From: an uncultured Alphaproteobacteria bacterium
Lineage (GTDB): Bacteria > Pseudomonadota > Alphaproteobacteria > HIMB59
Length of the DNA: 64,000 nucleotides
Direction: 5' to 3'
NCBI GenBank assembly: GCA_902524245.1
Contig: CABZCN010000003.1
Location: forward strand, 1-64,000
In this document: in pieces, positions 50,187-58,480 of the stretch
Layout: each line of letters opens with the position of its first letter
How positions within the stretch are numbered: position 1 is the stretch's first letter
Notes under the pieces: generated by a model
Databases searched by the model: none
What the model was told of the DNA's origin: nothing
Seen by the model: the letters and a program-made list of their open reading frames with translations, nothing else
Program-made: the position numbers and the translations under genes

Positions 50187-50786
50187 ATGAAACAGTGGTA
50201 TAAAACTAGAAAAAAAGACCCTTTTTACATAAAAGCAAAGAAAAATGACATTATTTCTAGAGCTTATTACAAATTAGAAGAAATAGATAAAAAACACAAT
50301 TTATTCAAAAACGATAAAAAAATATTAGATGTTGGATGTTCACCAGGTGGCTGGACACAATATATTTTAAATAAATACCCAAAAAACAAAATAGTAGGCA
50401 TTGATATGCTACCAACTGTTAAGCAGATTGAGGGCAAATTCAAATTTTATATGATGGACTTAAATCAGTATCAATTAATTGATGAATTATTTACATTAAA
50501 TAAATACACTTTTGACTCGATAATTTCAGATATCGCACCAAACACAAGTGGAAACCAATTTTTAGATCAAACCAATAGTTATGATTTGAGTATGCTTTCA
50601 GCAAAATTTATTGAAAAATATTTAAACAAAGGTGGTAATTTTTTAGTTAAAAACTTTCAAGGAGATGATACAGAAAAGTTATTTAAGTTTGTTAAAACTT
50701 ATTTTGACAAAACACATTATATTAAACCAGCTGCATCAGATAAAAAATCTAAAGAAATTTACATCTTAGGTTTATTAAAAAAATAA
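50187..50786 (+). CDS. rlmE: 23S rRNA 2'-O-ribose methyltransferase RlmE
   Basis: FtsJ-type methyltransferase of 199 aa modifying U2552 in the A-loop of 23S rRNA. SRAYYKLEEIDKK (first catalytic Lys), ILDVGCSPGGWTQYIL (SAM site), SDIAPNTSGN (catalytic Asp), and GGNFLVKNFQGDD (second Lys) are visible. Divergent from the RND pair with about 64 bases between starts. The 3' end overlaps the convergent small protein gene. Confidence 0.94.
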   Translation: MKQWYKTRKKDPFYIKAKKNDIISRAYYKLEEIDKKHNLFKNDKKILDVGCSPGGWTQYILNKYPKNKIVGIDMLPTVKQIEGKFKFYMMDLNQYQLIDELFTLNKYTFDSIISDIAPNTSGNQFLDQTNSYDLSMLSAKFIEKYLNKGGNFLVKNFQGDDTEKLFKFVKTYFDKTHYIKPAASDKKSKEIYILGLLKK

Positions 50787-51085
50787 TTTTTTAACCATAC
50801 ATTCAATGAATTCAGAGTAGAAAAATTTTTCTTTTTATCCTTATATGTAACTTCAAAAATTTCTTTATCGAATTTTTTAGAATAAATAATTTTGATAATT
50901 GGAAAAGAAAAATTTGATTTGTAAAAAGTAATTTTTGTTTTTTTGTAATTTGAGTCCTGAGTTTGGATTGAATAATTTCTCCATATATTTTTTGATAAAC
51001 CATAAGAGTAAGTATTAAGAATATATTGGAATGTTTTCTTTGGGATTGTGTCGATATAATTTTTATTTATGTTTAGAATTTTCAA
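50759..51085 (-). CDS. DUF2794-like small protein
   Basis: 108-aa protein whose layout matches the alphaproteobacterial DUF2794 family: an N-terminal helix with TFQYILNTYSYGL, the K-x-x-W-R-N-Y-S-I segment, ITFYKSN, FPIIKIIYSKK and a C-terminal helix (STLNSLNVWLKNYF). Family function is unknown. Divergent from the thioredoxin-fold gene with 15 bases between starts. Identification is by pattern memory and should be treated as probable only. Confidence 0.55.
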   Translation of the reverse strand: MKILNINKNYIDTIPKKTFQYILNTYSYGLSKNIWRNYSIQTQDSNYKKTKITFYKSNFSFPIIKIIYSKKFDKEIFEVTYKDKKKNFSTLNSLNVWLKNYFFNKPKM

Positions 51086-51100
51086 TATATATTATGTTAA

Positions 51101-51649
51101 ATGGTACTTTTAAATTCTTCAAGTTGTAATTTTGATTGGCAACCTACTAATTTTCAATTTATTAACTTAAAAGGTGAAAAAGGGTCCTTTTACGATTCTT
51201 TTGACACCAATGGTCTTTTAGTAATGTTTATTTGTAATCATTGCCCTTATGTTAGATCTATAGAAACTAAGATTTCTACTGAAACCCAAAGACTCAAAAT
51301 TTTAAATGTTAATTCTATTGCTTTTATGTCAAACGATCAAAATTCATATGAAGAGGACCACAATGAATTTCTTTTAGAACAAATATCAAGAGCTAAATTT
51401 GAATTCGAATATATTGTTGATGCCACGCAATCAATAGCTAAAACATTTGATGCTCAATGCACTCCTGAGTTCTATTATTTCAGTAATGATAAAAAACTTA
51501 AGTATAGAGGTAGGTTAGACTCTAATGGTAAAGACTCTTCTATTGGCAAACCAGAGCTTTATTCTGCTGTTGAAGAAGTTATTGCTAAAGGATATTGTTC
51601 AAGCCAACAATATCCAAGTATGGGTTGCTCAATAAAATGGAAAAATTAA
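51101..51649 (+). CDS. Thioredoxin-fold (AhpC/TSA-like) redox protein
   Basis: 182-aa cytoplasmic thioredoxin-superfamily protein. The active site is FICNHCPYVRSI (C-x2-C with NHCPYV), typical of a peroxiredoxin-like family of alphaproteobacteria and marine bacteria; the cis-Pro appears in QCTPEFYYF. It has no signal peptide. GRLDSNGKDSSIGKPEL fits the family end. The electron donor and substrate are unknown. Its last 13 bases overlap the next gene. Confidence 0.8.
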   Translation: MVLLNSSSCNFDWQPTNFQFINLKGEKGSFYDSFDTNGLLVMFICNHCPYVRSIETKISTETQRLKILNVNSIAFMSNDQNSYEEDHNEFLLEQISRAKFEFEYIVDATQSIAKTFDAQCTPEFYYFSNDKKLKYRGRLDSNGKDSSIGKPELYSAVEEVIAKGYCSSQQYPSMGCSIKWKN

Positions 51650-52122
51650 TTAGTAAAAAAAATCTATCTCTATTTGGAATTGTATCTTTTTTATTGGTTA
51701 TTGTTCTTTATTTCATTTTACAAAATAATTCTAAAGATGATGAAAAATTATTCGATATTTTTTTGGCAGAGCTCTATAATGAGCAAAATTCAAATTTAGA
51801 TGAAAAACTATATTATTTATCAAGTCTAGATAATCCTAAAGTTTCATTTTTTAGTGATTTGAAATTAACCTCAATTGAAAATTTAGATCGATATAACAAA
51901 ATTGATAAAGATATAATATTATTGAAGAAAGCTTTAATTGACTTAGATAAAGAATTGATAAAATCTTTATCATTAGATAATAATTTTACTTTTAATGAAA
52001 TTGCTAAAATATACTTCTATAATTTAGACATAAATAACTTTGAATTTAGTGAGTCGGATAGAGATAATTTAAATAATTTTTTTATCAAAGCTGTTGATAG
52101 ATTATCTAATGAAAAAAATTAA
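51637..52122 (+). CDS. Single-pass membrane protein in the YfgM position
   Basis: About 161 aa. I chose ATG 51637 because it gives MEKLISKKNLSLFG followed by one membrane helix (IVSFLLVIVLYFIL, about residues 15-30) and an acidic, helical periplasmic part. It lies directly upstream of bamB and der, where E. coli has yfgM, a TPR-containing membrane anchor working with PpiD at the Sec translocon. Topology and position fit a reduced YfgM, but I see no clear TPR consensus, so the name is an inference. Confidence 0.55.
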   Translation: MEKLISKKNLSLFGIVSFLLVIVLYFILQNNSKDDEKLFDIFLAELYNEQNSNLDEKLYYLSSLDNPKVSFFSDLKLTSIENLDRYNKIDKDIILLKKALIDLDKELIKSLSLDNNFTFNEIAKIYFYNLDINNFEFSESDRDNLNNFFIKAVDRLSNEKN

Positions 52123-53293
52123 ATATATAATTTTTCTTTTAGCTTTATCCTCTTGTAATAAATATTTAGGCACAGTAGATCCTGACTATACTCCAACAAA
52201 TGAAGTAACTGAGATTTTATCAGATCCTGATAAAAATAACTTAGTATTAGATGTTGAGTTTGGTGATATAATTTTTCCCAAAGCTGTTAATTCCTCTTTG
52301 GATATAAATACTTTAGAAATAGAAAAAATTATCAATATAAATCAAAATTCTGTTATTAATTTTTTAAATGAAAAGATTATTATAAGTCAAGATAAAGCAG
52401 TTTATTTAATTGATAAAAATAATCAAAATAAATTCGAATATAAATTAAATCTTAGAAAAGATGAAAAAGCCATCAGCATTTTTGAATTTAAAGGAGATAT
52501 TCATCTTTTAACAAATAGATCTCGAATATTTGTTATTAATTCTCAAAATATAATTGAATTGGCTGACTATGATATTTTTATAAATATAGCTCCTATAGTA
52601 CTAGATAAAAATTTATTATTATTCAATGTTTTTGGGGAAATTTATGACGTAAAGTTGGATGATTACTCAATATCTAAAAAAGATAATTTTACTTTAAAAC
52701 CTGGTATATCAATTAAATCAAACATATTTCAAGACAATACATATTCATATTATCTCTTTAATTCCGGAACTCTTCTAACTTTTGATAAAAATAATTTTGA
52801 TTACTATAATAATTATATATTAGAGGACCTAAATATTCTCACATCATTAGACGAATTTAGTGAGTTAGTAGATAGCCCATTCAGTCATAATGAAAATTTA
52901 TATTTTTTAGATCGATCTGGAAAAATTGCAGTATATAATCCAATTTCATCAGATATTTTTTGGGAACTAGATACAAATGATACTATATTAAGTTACCTTT
53001 TCTCAAACGATGGATATTTAATTCTGATGACACTAAATAAAATCCATTTTATATCAGATAAAGGTAATATAATATATTCATACTCCCACAATAAAGATTT
53101 ACCAATATCAATCTTCAATATACAAGGAAATATTTATTTAATTTCAGATCAAGGAATTAGCAAATTAAATTTGATAGATAAAAGAGAAGATATTATTTAC
53201 AAACATAAATTTTCTAATAATTTAGAAATTTTCTTTCAGGATCAAATTATATATTTAAAAGACAATAAAAGTCTTTTTAAATTAAGTGAATAA
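52109..53293 (+). CDS. bamB: BamB-like beta-propeller lipoprotein
   Basis: About 394 aa. Starting at ATG 52109 gives a lipoprotein signal MKKIKYIIFLLALSSC with Cys16 as the lipid-carrying residue. The rest is a series of repeated four-strand units (INQNSVINFLNEKIIISQD, AVYLIDKNNQNK, IAVYNPISSDIFWELD, IHFISDKGNIIYSYS) as in the eight-bladed PQQ-like propeller of BamB, the outer-membrane protein assembly factor. Sequence is very divergent; position directly before der supports it. Overlaps both neighbours by several bases. Confidence 0.75.
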   Translation: MKKIKYIIFLLALSSCNKYLGTVDPDYTPTNEVTEILSDPDKNNLVLDVEFGDIIFPKAVNSSLDINTLEIEKIININQNSVINFLNEKIIISQDKAVYLIDKNNQNKFEYKLNLRKDEKAISIFEFKGDIHLLTNRSRIFVINSQNIIELADYDIFINIAPIVLDKNLLLFNVFGEIYDVKLDDYSISKKDNFTLKPGISIKSNIFQDNTYSYYLFNSGTLLTFDKNNFDYYNNYILEDLNILTSLDEFSELVDSPFSHNENLYFLDRSGKIAVYNPISSDIFWELDTNDTILSYLFSNDGYLILMTLNKIHFISDKGNIIYSYSHNKDLPISIFNIQGNIYLISDQGISKLNLIDKREDIIYKHKFSNNLEIFFQDQIIYLKDNKSLFKLSE

Positions 53294-54539
53294 TTACTTT
53301 ATTATTGGCAAAGTAAATGAGGGTAAGTCTCACCTTTTTAATCTCTTTTCAAAAACTCATAAGACTATATCTAATCCAAAAGCTAATACTACAATTGATG
53401 TTATCAGGAAAAATATATCATCAGAAAACTTTGAATATAATATTTACGATACGCCAGGTTTTAATAAATTTGGTGAGTTTACAGATCTTCTTAATAAAAT
53501 TTCAACACTAAAATTAGAAAATATTAAATTTATTTATCTAATATCATCTTTTACTAATGAGGATTTAAAAATATGTAAAAAATTACATTCTAAAAATTAC
53601 AATACTTTGCTTTTCTCATTTAAAATAATTGATGAAAAAGAATACATATCAAATCTATTTGATGAAAATTTTACAAATTATTCTGATAACTTTTCATTAT
53701 TAAAAAAGTATCTATCTAATAAAAATCAAAAACAGAACTCAAATCTTGAAAATGTAAATAAAAAAACAATTGCTATTTTTGGTAAAGAAAATACAGGAAA
53801 ATCAACGCTTTTTAATAAAATAATGAATATAACCTTATCTAAGACCTCACCGCATCTTCACACAACCCGTGACTCAGTAAATTGGGATATTAAGTATAAA
53901 AATCAAACAATAGAATTTATAGATACTGCTGGTTTTATTAGAAGTAGATCCAACAGAAAAAATCTTGATTTTGAAAAACTCTCTTTAGAGCAATCAGAAT
54001 ATTTTATAAAAAAATCATCGTTAATTATACTGCTACTAGATGCTAATTCTGAGTCAAGATTAGATCTATCATTAATTGGGTCTTTATCTAAAAGAAACAA
54101 ACCTTTTTTAGTACTAGTTAATAAGATTGACTTAATAGATAATAAAACTTTATATCAGCATAAATTTCTTAATTATCTCTCATCAAATCATAATTACTAT
54201 TCCTCTTTGAACATATATTTTATTTCCGCATTAAAATCCTCTAAATCAAAAATACTACAAATAGTAAGTAATCAATTACAAAACAAGTTTTTTTTTAAGA
54301 CATCTTATCTAAATAAAATAATCAAATCAATTAATGGAGAATTAGGGAAAATACAGAAAAATTCTAAGGAGTTTAAAATTTACTTCATTACTGCATTTAC
54401 AGTTAATCAAAAAAATTATTTCAAAATTTCATGTAATTTTAAAAAAAATAATATCAAACCTCATATAAAGAGTTATTTATCAAAAATATTAATAAGAGAA
54501 CTAAATCTCAAAGGAGTAAATTTTAATTTAATATTTTGA
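53286..54539 (+). CDS. der: Ribosome-assembly GTPase Der (EngA), reduced and divergent
   Basis: Tandem-GTPase for 50S assembly, 417 aa against about 490 in E. coli. Start is GTG at 53286 overlapping bamB. The second G domain is complete: GKENTGKS (166-173), DTAG (213-216), NKID (279-282), SALKS. The first has GKVNEGKS (8-15) and DTPG (55-58), but where NKxD should follow it reads FSFKIIDE (110-117), so guanine recognition may be lost. The C-terminal KH-like domain (about residues 335-417) is kept. Confidence 0.88.
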   Translation: MNNYFIIGKVNEGKSHLFNLFSKTHKTISNPKANTTIDVIRKNISSENFEYNIYDTPGFNKFGEFTDLLNKISTLKLENIKFIYLISSFTNEDLKICKKLHSKNYNTLLFSFKIIDEKEYISNLFDENFTNYSDNFSLLKKYLSNKNQKQNSNLENVNKKTIAIFGKENTGKSTLFNKIMNITLSKTSPHLHTTRDSVNWDIKYKNQTIEFIDTAGFIRSRSNRKNLDFEKLSLEQSEYFIKKSSLIILLLDANSESRLDLSLIGSLSKRNKPFLVLVNKIDLIDNKTLYQHKFLNYLSSNHNYYSSLNIYFISALKSSKSKILQIVSNQLQNKFFFKTSYLNKIIKSINGELGKIQKNSKEFKIYFITAFTVNQKNYFKISCNFKKNNIKPHIKSYLSKILIRELNLKGVNFNLIF

Positions 54540-55008
54540 TATCAATATTTATTGATTTTAGTAGATCTACTTTTAATGACTCAAGATATTTTATTAATGA
54601 CATCTTAAAATTATTAAAATGAACCTTGTAATGATTATCTTTTTCAAAAGATAAAACAAACCTAAATTCATCTTTAAGTAATGGCACAAGTAAATTTATA
54701 AAATAAATAATATTCATTAATTCTTGGTAAATTTGTTTAATATGATTGTAGTCGAATTGATAAGAGATCATATTTAAATCAATTTTCCTATAAACGATCA
54801 CCAATTCATCAATTTTTGAAAATTGATTTTTTATTATTGTATTCGCTTTGATTAAATCCTCTAAAGAGTCAAAATTCGTCTGAAGTAGGGTGTGGTCATG
54901 AGTAATACTCTCTTGCTTTTTTTTTGCTAAAATAATTTTATTTGATTTTTCCAATAAGACTTTTTGATCTTCACCATTTAGTATTATTAAGACTTGATTA
55001 ATAGACAA
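54523..55008 (-). CDS. Degenerate short-chain dehydrogenase-like protein
   Basis: 161-aa protein that aligns by eye with an SDR fold stripped of its functional sites. The segment SLEDLIKANTIIKNQFSKIDELVIVY mimics the SDR strand before NAG, YQELMNIIYFINLLVPLLK mimics the helix before the catalytic Ser strand (here FVLSFE, Ser120), and FNNFK (131-135) sits where YxxxK should be, with Phe for Tyr. There is no TGxxxGxG near the N-terminus. It follows purF, where many alphaproteobacteria have an intact SDR gene. Probably a non-enzymatic remnant or repurposed fold. Confidence 0.55.
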   Translation of the reverse strand: MSINQVLIILNGEDQKVLLEKSNKIILAKKKQESITHDHTLLQTNFDSLEDLIKANTIIKNQFSKIDELVIVYRKIDLNMISYQFDYNHIKQIYQELMNIIYFINLLVPLLKDEFRFVLSFEKDNHYKVHFNNFKMSLIKYLESLKVDLLKSINIDIKILN

Positions 55009-56460
55009 TTAAATATTTGATCCAGAGCTTAGTAGAGATAGTTGAGTAATTTTATTATCTCCTAATTGATCAGTTAATTTGATCGGATAATCGCCTGTAA
55101 AGTAGTGATCTGTCAATTGAGGATTATTATTATCTCTTTTTAGATAACCAAGAGCTATGTATAATCCATCTAAAGATAAAAATTTTAAACTTTTTGCCTT
55201 TACATAATCACATATTTCTTCAACACTTTTATTTGCTGCCAACAATTCCTTTTTTGTGGGCATATCAACTCCATAAAAATCAGGGAATTTGATTTCAGGA
55301 CAGGCTATTCTTAAATGGACCTCTTTAGCCCCTGCATCATACAACATCTTCACAATTTTATGCGAAGTTGTTCCGCGAACTAAAGAATCATCTACTAATA
55401 TTATTTTTTTATTTTCAATTGAAGTTCTATTAGCATTTAATTTAAGTCTTACACCTAAACTTCTTATTTGTTGGCCAGGTTCTATAAAAGTTCTCCCAAC
55501 ATAATGATTCCTAATTAAACCCAAATCAAAATTAATTTCTTTTTGTTGACTATACCCTATCGCGGCTGCATTTCCTGAGTCTGGAACCGGCACAACTAAG
55601 TCTGCGTCGACATTATCCTCTTTTGCTAACTCTCTTCCTAAATTTTTTCTATACTCATAAGCTGTTTTACCTCTTAAAATACTATCTGGTCTTGCAAAAT
55701 ATATATATTCAAACACGCAAGGGCGAGGTTTGTGACTACCAAATGGTTTCAGACTATGTAATTCATTATTTTCAATATAAATAATTTCACCGTTTTCAAC
55801 TTCTCTAACAAATTCTGCACCTATAATATCAAGTGCACATGTTTCAGATGCTAAAACATATGAATTATTTATTTTACCTATTACTAATGGCCTGATCCCA
55901 TATATATCTCTTGCTCCAATGAGAACATCTTTAGTAAGCATAACCAACGCATAGCCACCCTGTATTTGAGAAATTGCCTCAATAATCTTATCAATATTTT
56001 TCTCTTTTTTTGACCTAGCTATAAGCTGAACTATTGTTTCAGAGTCTGACGTTGTATAAAAAATTGCTCCATCTTTGACCAATTCTTTCCTCAATGTAAT
56101 GGCATTTGTAAAATTACCATTATGAGAGACACCTATACCACCAGCATTAGTGTCTGCGAAAAAAGGTTGAACATTTCTTAATATTTTCCCCCCAGTTGTA
56201 CTATATCTGTTATGCCCAATAGCATAATTACCAGGTAATTTCTTAATTGTATCCTCATTATTAAAATTATCTCCTACAAGGCCAAATCTTTTTTCAGAAT
56301 AATAATTTTTACCGTCATAAGAAACTATCCCACAACCCTCTTGCCCTCTATGTTGTAGTGCATGCAAACCCAAAGCCGCCAAAGCTGCAGCATCATTTAT
56401 ATTAGAAATACCAAAAACACCACATTCTTCTCTAACTTTAGTAGAGTTCTTTTTTATCAT
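55009..56460 (-). CDS. purF: Amidophosphoribosyltransferase
   Basis: First committed enzyme of purine synthesis (PRPP plus glutamine to phosphoribosylamine), about 483 aa. I chose ATG 56460 (MIKKNSTKVREECGVFGI), which puts the catalytic Cys at about residue 13 after a short propeptide; the frame is open to 56535 but the extra residues are an Arg/Lys string within cvpA. Glutaminase: HRGQEGCGIVSY, GHNRYSTTGG. PRTase: VVPVPDSGNAAAIGYSQ and KKIILVDDSLVRGTTS. Overlaps cvpA by 23 bases. Confidence 0.95.
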   Translation of the reverse strand: MIKKNSTKVREECGVFGISNINDAAALAALGLHALQHRGQEGCGIVSYDGKNYYSEKRFGLVGDNFNNEDTIKKLPGNYAIGHNRYSTTGGKILRNVQPFFADTNAGGIGVSHNGNFTNAITLRKELVKDGAIFYTTSDSETIVQLIARSKKEKNIDKIIEAISQIQGGYALVMLTKDVLIGARDIYGIRPLVIGKINNSYVLASETCALDIIGAEFVREVENGEIIYIENNELHSLKPFGSHKPRPCVFEYIYFARPDSILRGKTAYEYRKNLGRELAKEDNVDADLVVPVPDSGNAAAIGYSQQKEINFDLGLIRNHYVGRTFIEPGQQIRSLGVRLKLNANRTSIENKKIILVDDSLVRGTTSHKIVKMLYDAGAKEVHLRIACPEIKFPDFYGVDMPTKKELLAANKSVEEICDYVKAKSLKFLSLDGLYIALGYLKRDNNNPQLTDHYFTGDYPIKLTDQLGDNKITQLSLLSSGSNI

Positions 56461-57001
56461 TATTTTTTTCTTTACTAGATGAGTTTTTTTTATTTTTTTT
56501 TTCAACCTCTTGGTCTTTATACATAAGGTTTTCATATATTGAAATATTTAATTTCATAATTTTATTCTTATCGTCAATGTAATTTTTAAAAAAGGCAATA
56601 TAAGAAAAATAAAAAAGAACAGAAAATAAAATTACTCCATAAATTGAACCTATAATTATATCTAAAATTTTGAATTCTATTTGGGAAGGTGATTTTAAAT
56701 TTAAGGCCTTTTCTAAAATTGAATAAATAATGTATGTTATTAGAAAAAGAATAATAAAGGATATAATCTCTAAAAAAATTGCATTTTTAGTTTGTAATGA
56801 AAATAAATATTCAATATTTAATTTTTCTAAAGAAAAATTTAACACTCTCTTATAAAATATAAATGGTAAAGATATAGATAAGATAATTTTAAGACTGTAG
56901 CTGATCGATTTAGTAGCTCCTTTAACACCAAAAAAAACACCAAATATAATTAGCAGTATTAGATATGAATAATCAAAGTAACTTAAACCTGAAAAATTCA
57001 T
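56438..57001 (-). CDS. cvpA: CvpA family membrane protein
   Basis: 187-aa inner-membrane protein with four hydrophobic segments in its first 135 residues, GVFFGVKGATKSISY after the first, and a long lysine-rich cytoplasmic tail (KKNKKNSSSKEKNNDKK). CvpA proteins are named for colicin V production; the actual role is unclear. The cvpA-purF order is widely conserved. Start shares one base with the stop of the ABC ATPase gene. Confidence 0.85.
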   Translation of the reverse strand: MNFSGLSYFDYSYLILLIIFGVFFGVKGATKSISYSLKIILSISLPFIFYKRVLNFSLEKLNIEYLFSLQTKNAIFLEIISFIILFLITYIIYSILEKALNLKSPSQIEFKILDIIIGSIYGVILFSVLFYFSYIAFFKNYIDDKNKIMKLNISIYENLMYKDQEVEKKNKKNSSSKEKNNDKKELY

Positions 57002-57705
57002 TATTGTTTAATATCCGCTCCTGAAATAAATGATTTAAATATTTTATTTTTTGTCTTTAAAATTTTTTTACAATCACCCTTATCTTGAACAATTCCTCTA
57101 TCAATAAAATAATAGTGATCTCCTGTTTTAATAGCACTTTTGATATCATGAGTTATGGTTACAGCAGTTATTTTTTTCTTCGTTATTACTTTTAATATTA
57201 ATTCGTTAATTTTATCACTATTAATTGGGTCTAAACCTGTAGTAGGTTCGTCAAGAAAAATTACTTTAGGATTTTTATAAAGTGCCCTAGCTAATGCTAC
57301 TCTTTTTTTCATACCACCAGATATCTCTGAGGGATGTTTATCAATGATTGATTTATCTAGCCCTACATCATGCATTAGTGAGATTACCTTTCTTTCGTAA
57401 TTTGTTTTATTATTAATAAAATCTGTAAATGCTATATTTTCAGATATTTTTAAACTATCAAACAGAGCTCCGTATTGAAATAGCATACTAAATTTGTCAA
57501 TATCTACTTCAGATTTTCCTTCATAGAGAATTGAACCACTATCAAATTTAAATAATTGATAAATAGTTTTTATCAAAACAGATTTACCACAACCAGATTG
57601 ACCAAGAATTATTGTAGATTTATTTTTCTCAATAGTAAGACTGATATCTTTTAAAACAAAGTTTTCATTGAACCTTTTTTTTAAATTTTTAATTTCTATT
57701 TTCAT
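57001..57705 (-). CDS. mlaF: MlaF-like ABC transporter ATPase
   Basis: Cytoplasmic ATPase of 234 aa. Walker A GQSGCGKSV (about residues 35-43), signature SGGMKKR, Walker B VIFLDEP with TTGLDP, and THD are present. The motif SGGMKKRVALARAL with GLDPI is typical of MlaF, the ATPase for retrograde phospholipid or sterol transport between outer and inner membranes. Paired with an MlaE permease by a 1-base overlap. No MlaD, MlaC or MlaB gene follows in this window. Confidence 0.88.
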   Translation of the reverse strand: MKIEIKNLKKRFNENFVLKDISLTIEKNKSTIILGQSGCGKSVLIKTIYQLFKFDSGSILYEGKSEVDIDKFSMLFQYGALFDSLKISENIAFTDFINNKTNYERKVISLMHDVGLDKSIIDKHPSEISGGMKKRVALARALYKNPKVIFLDEPTTGLDPINSDKINELILKVITKKKITAVTITHDIKSAIKTGDHYYFIDRGIVQDKGDCKKILKTKNKIFKSFISGADIKQ

Positions 57706-58472
57706 TAAAAAAATAATTCTGTAAGAAAATAATTTGATGATAGAATTAGAATTGAGGAGATAACAACTGCATTTGTTGTAGCTGTTCCAACGCCAAAAGC
57801 TCCTTTATCAGAAAATAAACCACAATAACAACTAACTATTGATATAATAAAACCGAATGCAAATGCTTTAAAGATACCTGACAGATAATCATTCAGACTT
57901 AAAAAATCAATTGTGTTCAATAAGTATAAGTTATCATTAAATCCAAGCTTATGAACAGATACTATGTATCCACCCATAACTCCTATAAAATCTACTAATG
58001 TTACAAATACTGGCAGAGCCAAAGTCAAAGATAGAACGCGAGGTGTAACAAGATAATTGTAATAATTTGTATTTAGTGTCTTAAGTGCATCTATTTGTTC
58101 TGTGACCCTCATTGTTGCTATTTCTGCAGCAATTGAAGAACCAACTCTTGCTGAAATCATAAGACCTGTTAACACAGGACCTAATTCTCTTGTTAAAGTC
58201 AAAACGACTATATTAGGAATAGCTGATTCTGCAGAAAATCTTGAAAAACCTGTATAAGATTGCAAAGCAAGAACCATTCCAGAAAAAATACCTGTTAAGG
58301 CAATTATTGGTATTGATGAAATAAATATACTTATAAAGTACCTAATATTATTTTTTAAATAAAATTTTGGTCTAAATAAATATTTGAAAAAAAATAAAAT
58401 AAATAAAATAAATTTCCCTATGTTAGAGAATATAGATATTAAAACTTCACCAATATTTTCAATAAATTTCAT
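57705..58472 (-). CDS. mlaE: MlaE-like ABC transporter permease
   Basis: 255-aa membrane permease of the MlaE family with about five or six membrane segments. Family signatures are GMVLALQSYTGFSRFSAE, LTRELGPVLTGLMISARVGSSIAAEIATMRVTEQIDAL (in part: ELGPVLTGLMISARVG, EIATMRVTEQIDALK) and FGVGTATTNAVV near the end. Works with the following ATPase to move lipids to or from the outer membrane. Sits between dnaB and cvpA. Confidence 0.92.
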   Translation of the reverse strand: MKFIENIGEVLISIFSNIGKFILFILFFFKYLFRPKFYLKNNIRYFISIFISSIPIIALTGIFSGMVLALQSYTGFSRFSAESAIPNIVVLTLTRELGPVLTGLMISARVGSSIAAEIATMRVTEQIDALKTLNTNYYNYLVTPRVLSLTLALPVFVTLVDFIGVMGGYIVSVHKLGFNDNLYLLNTIDFLSLNDYLSGIFKAFAFGFIISIVSCYCGLFSDKGAFGVGTATTNAVVISSILILSSNYFLTELFF

Positions 58473-58480
58473 TTGAGATA

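Noticed and set aside
56461-56535. N-terminal extension of PurF rich in Lys
   Set aside because: It is coded in the cvpA 3' region, and the family starts close to the catalytic Cys; ATG 56460 fits better.
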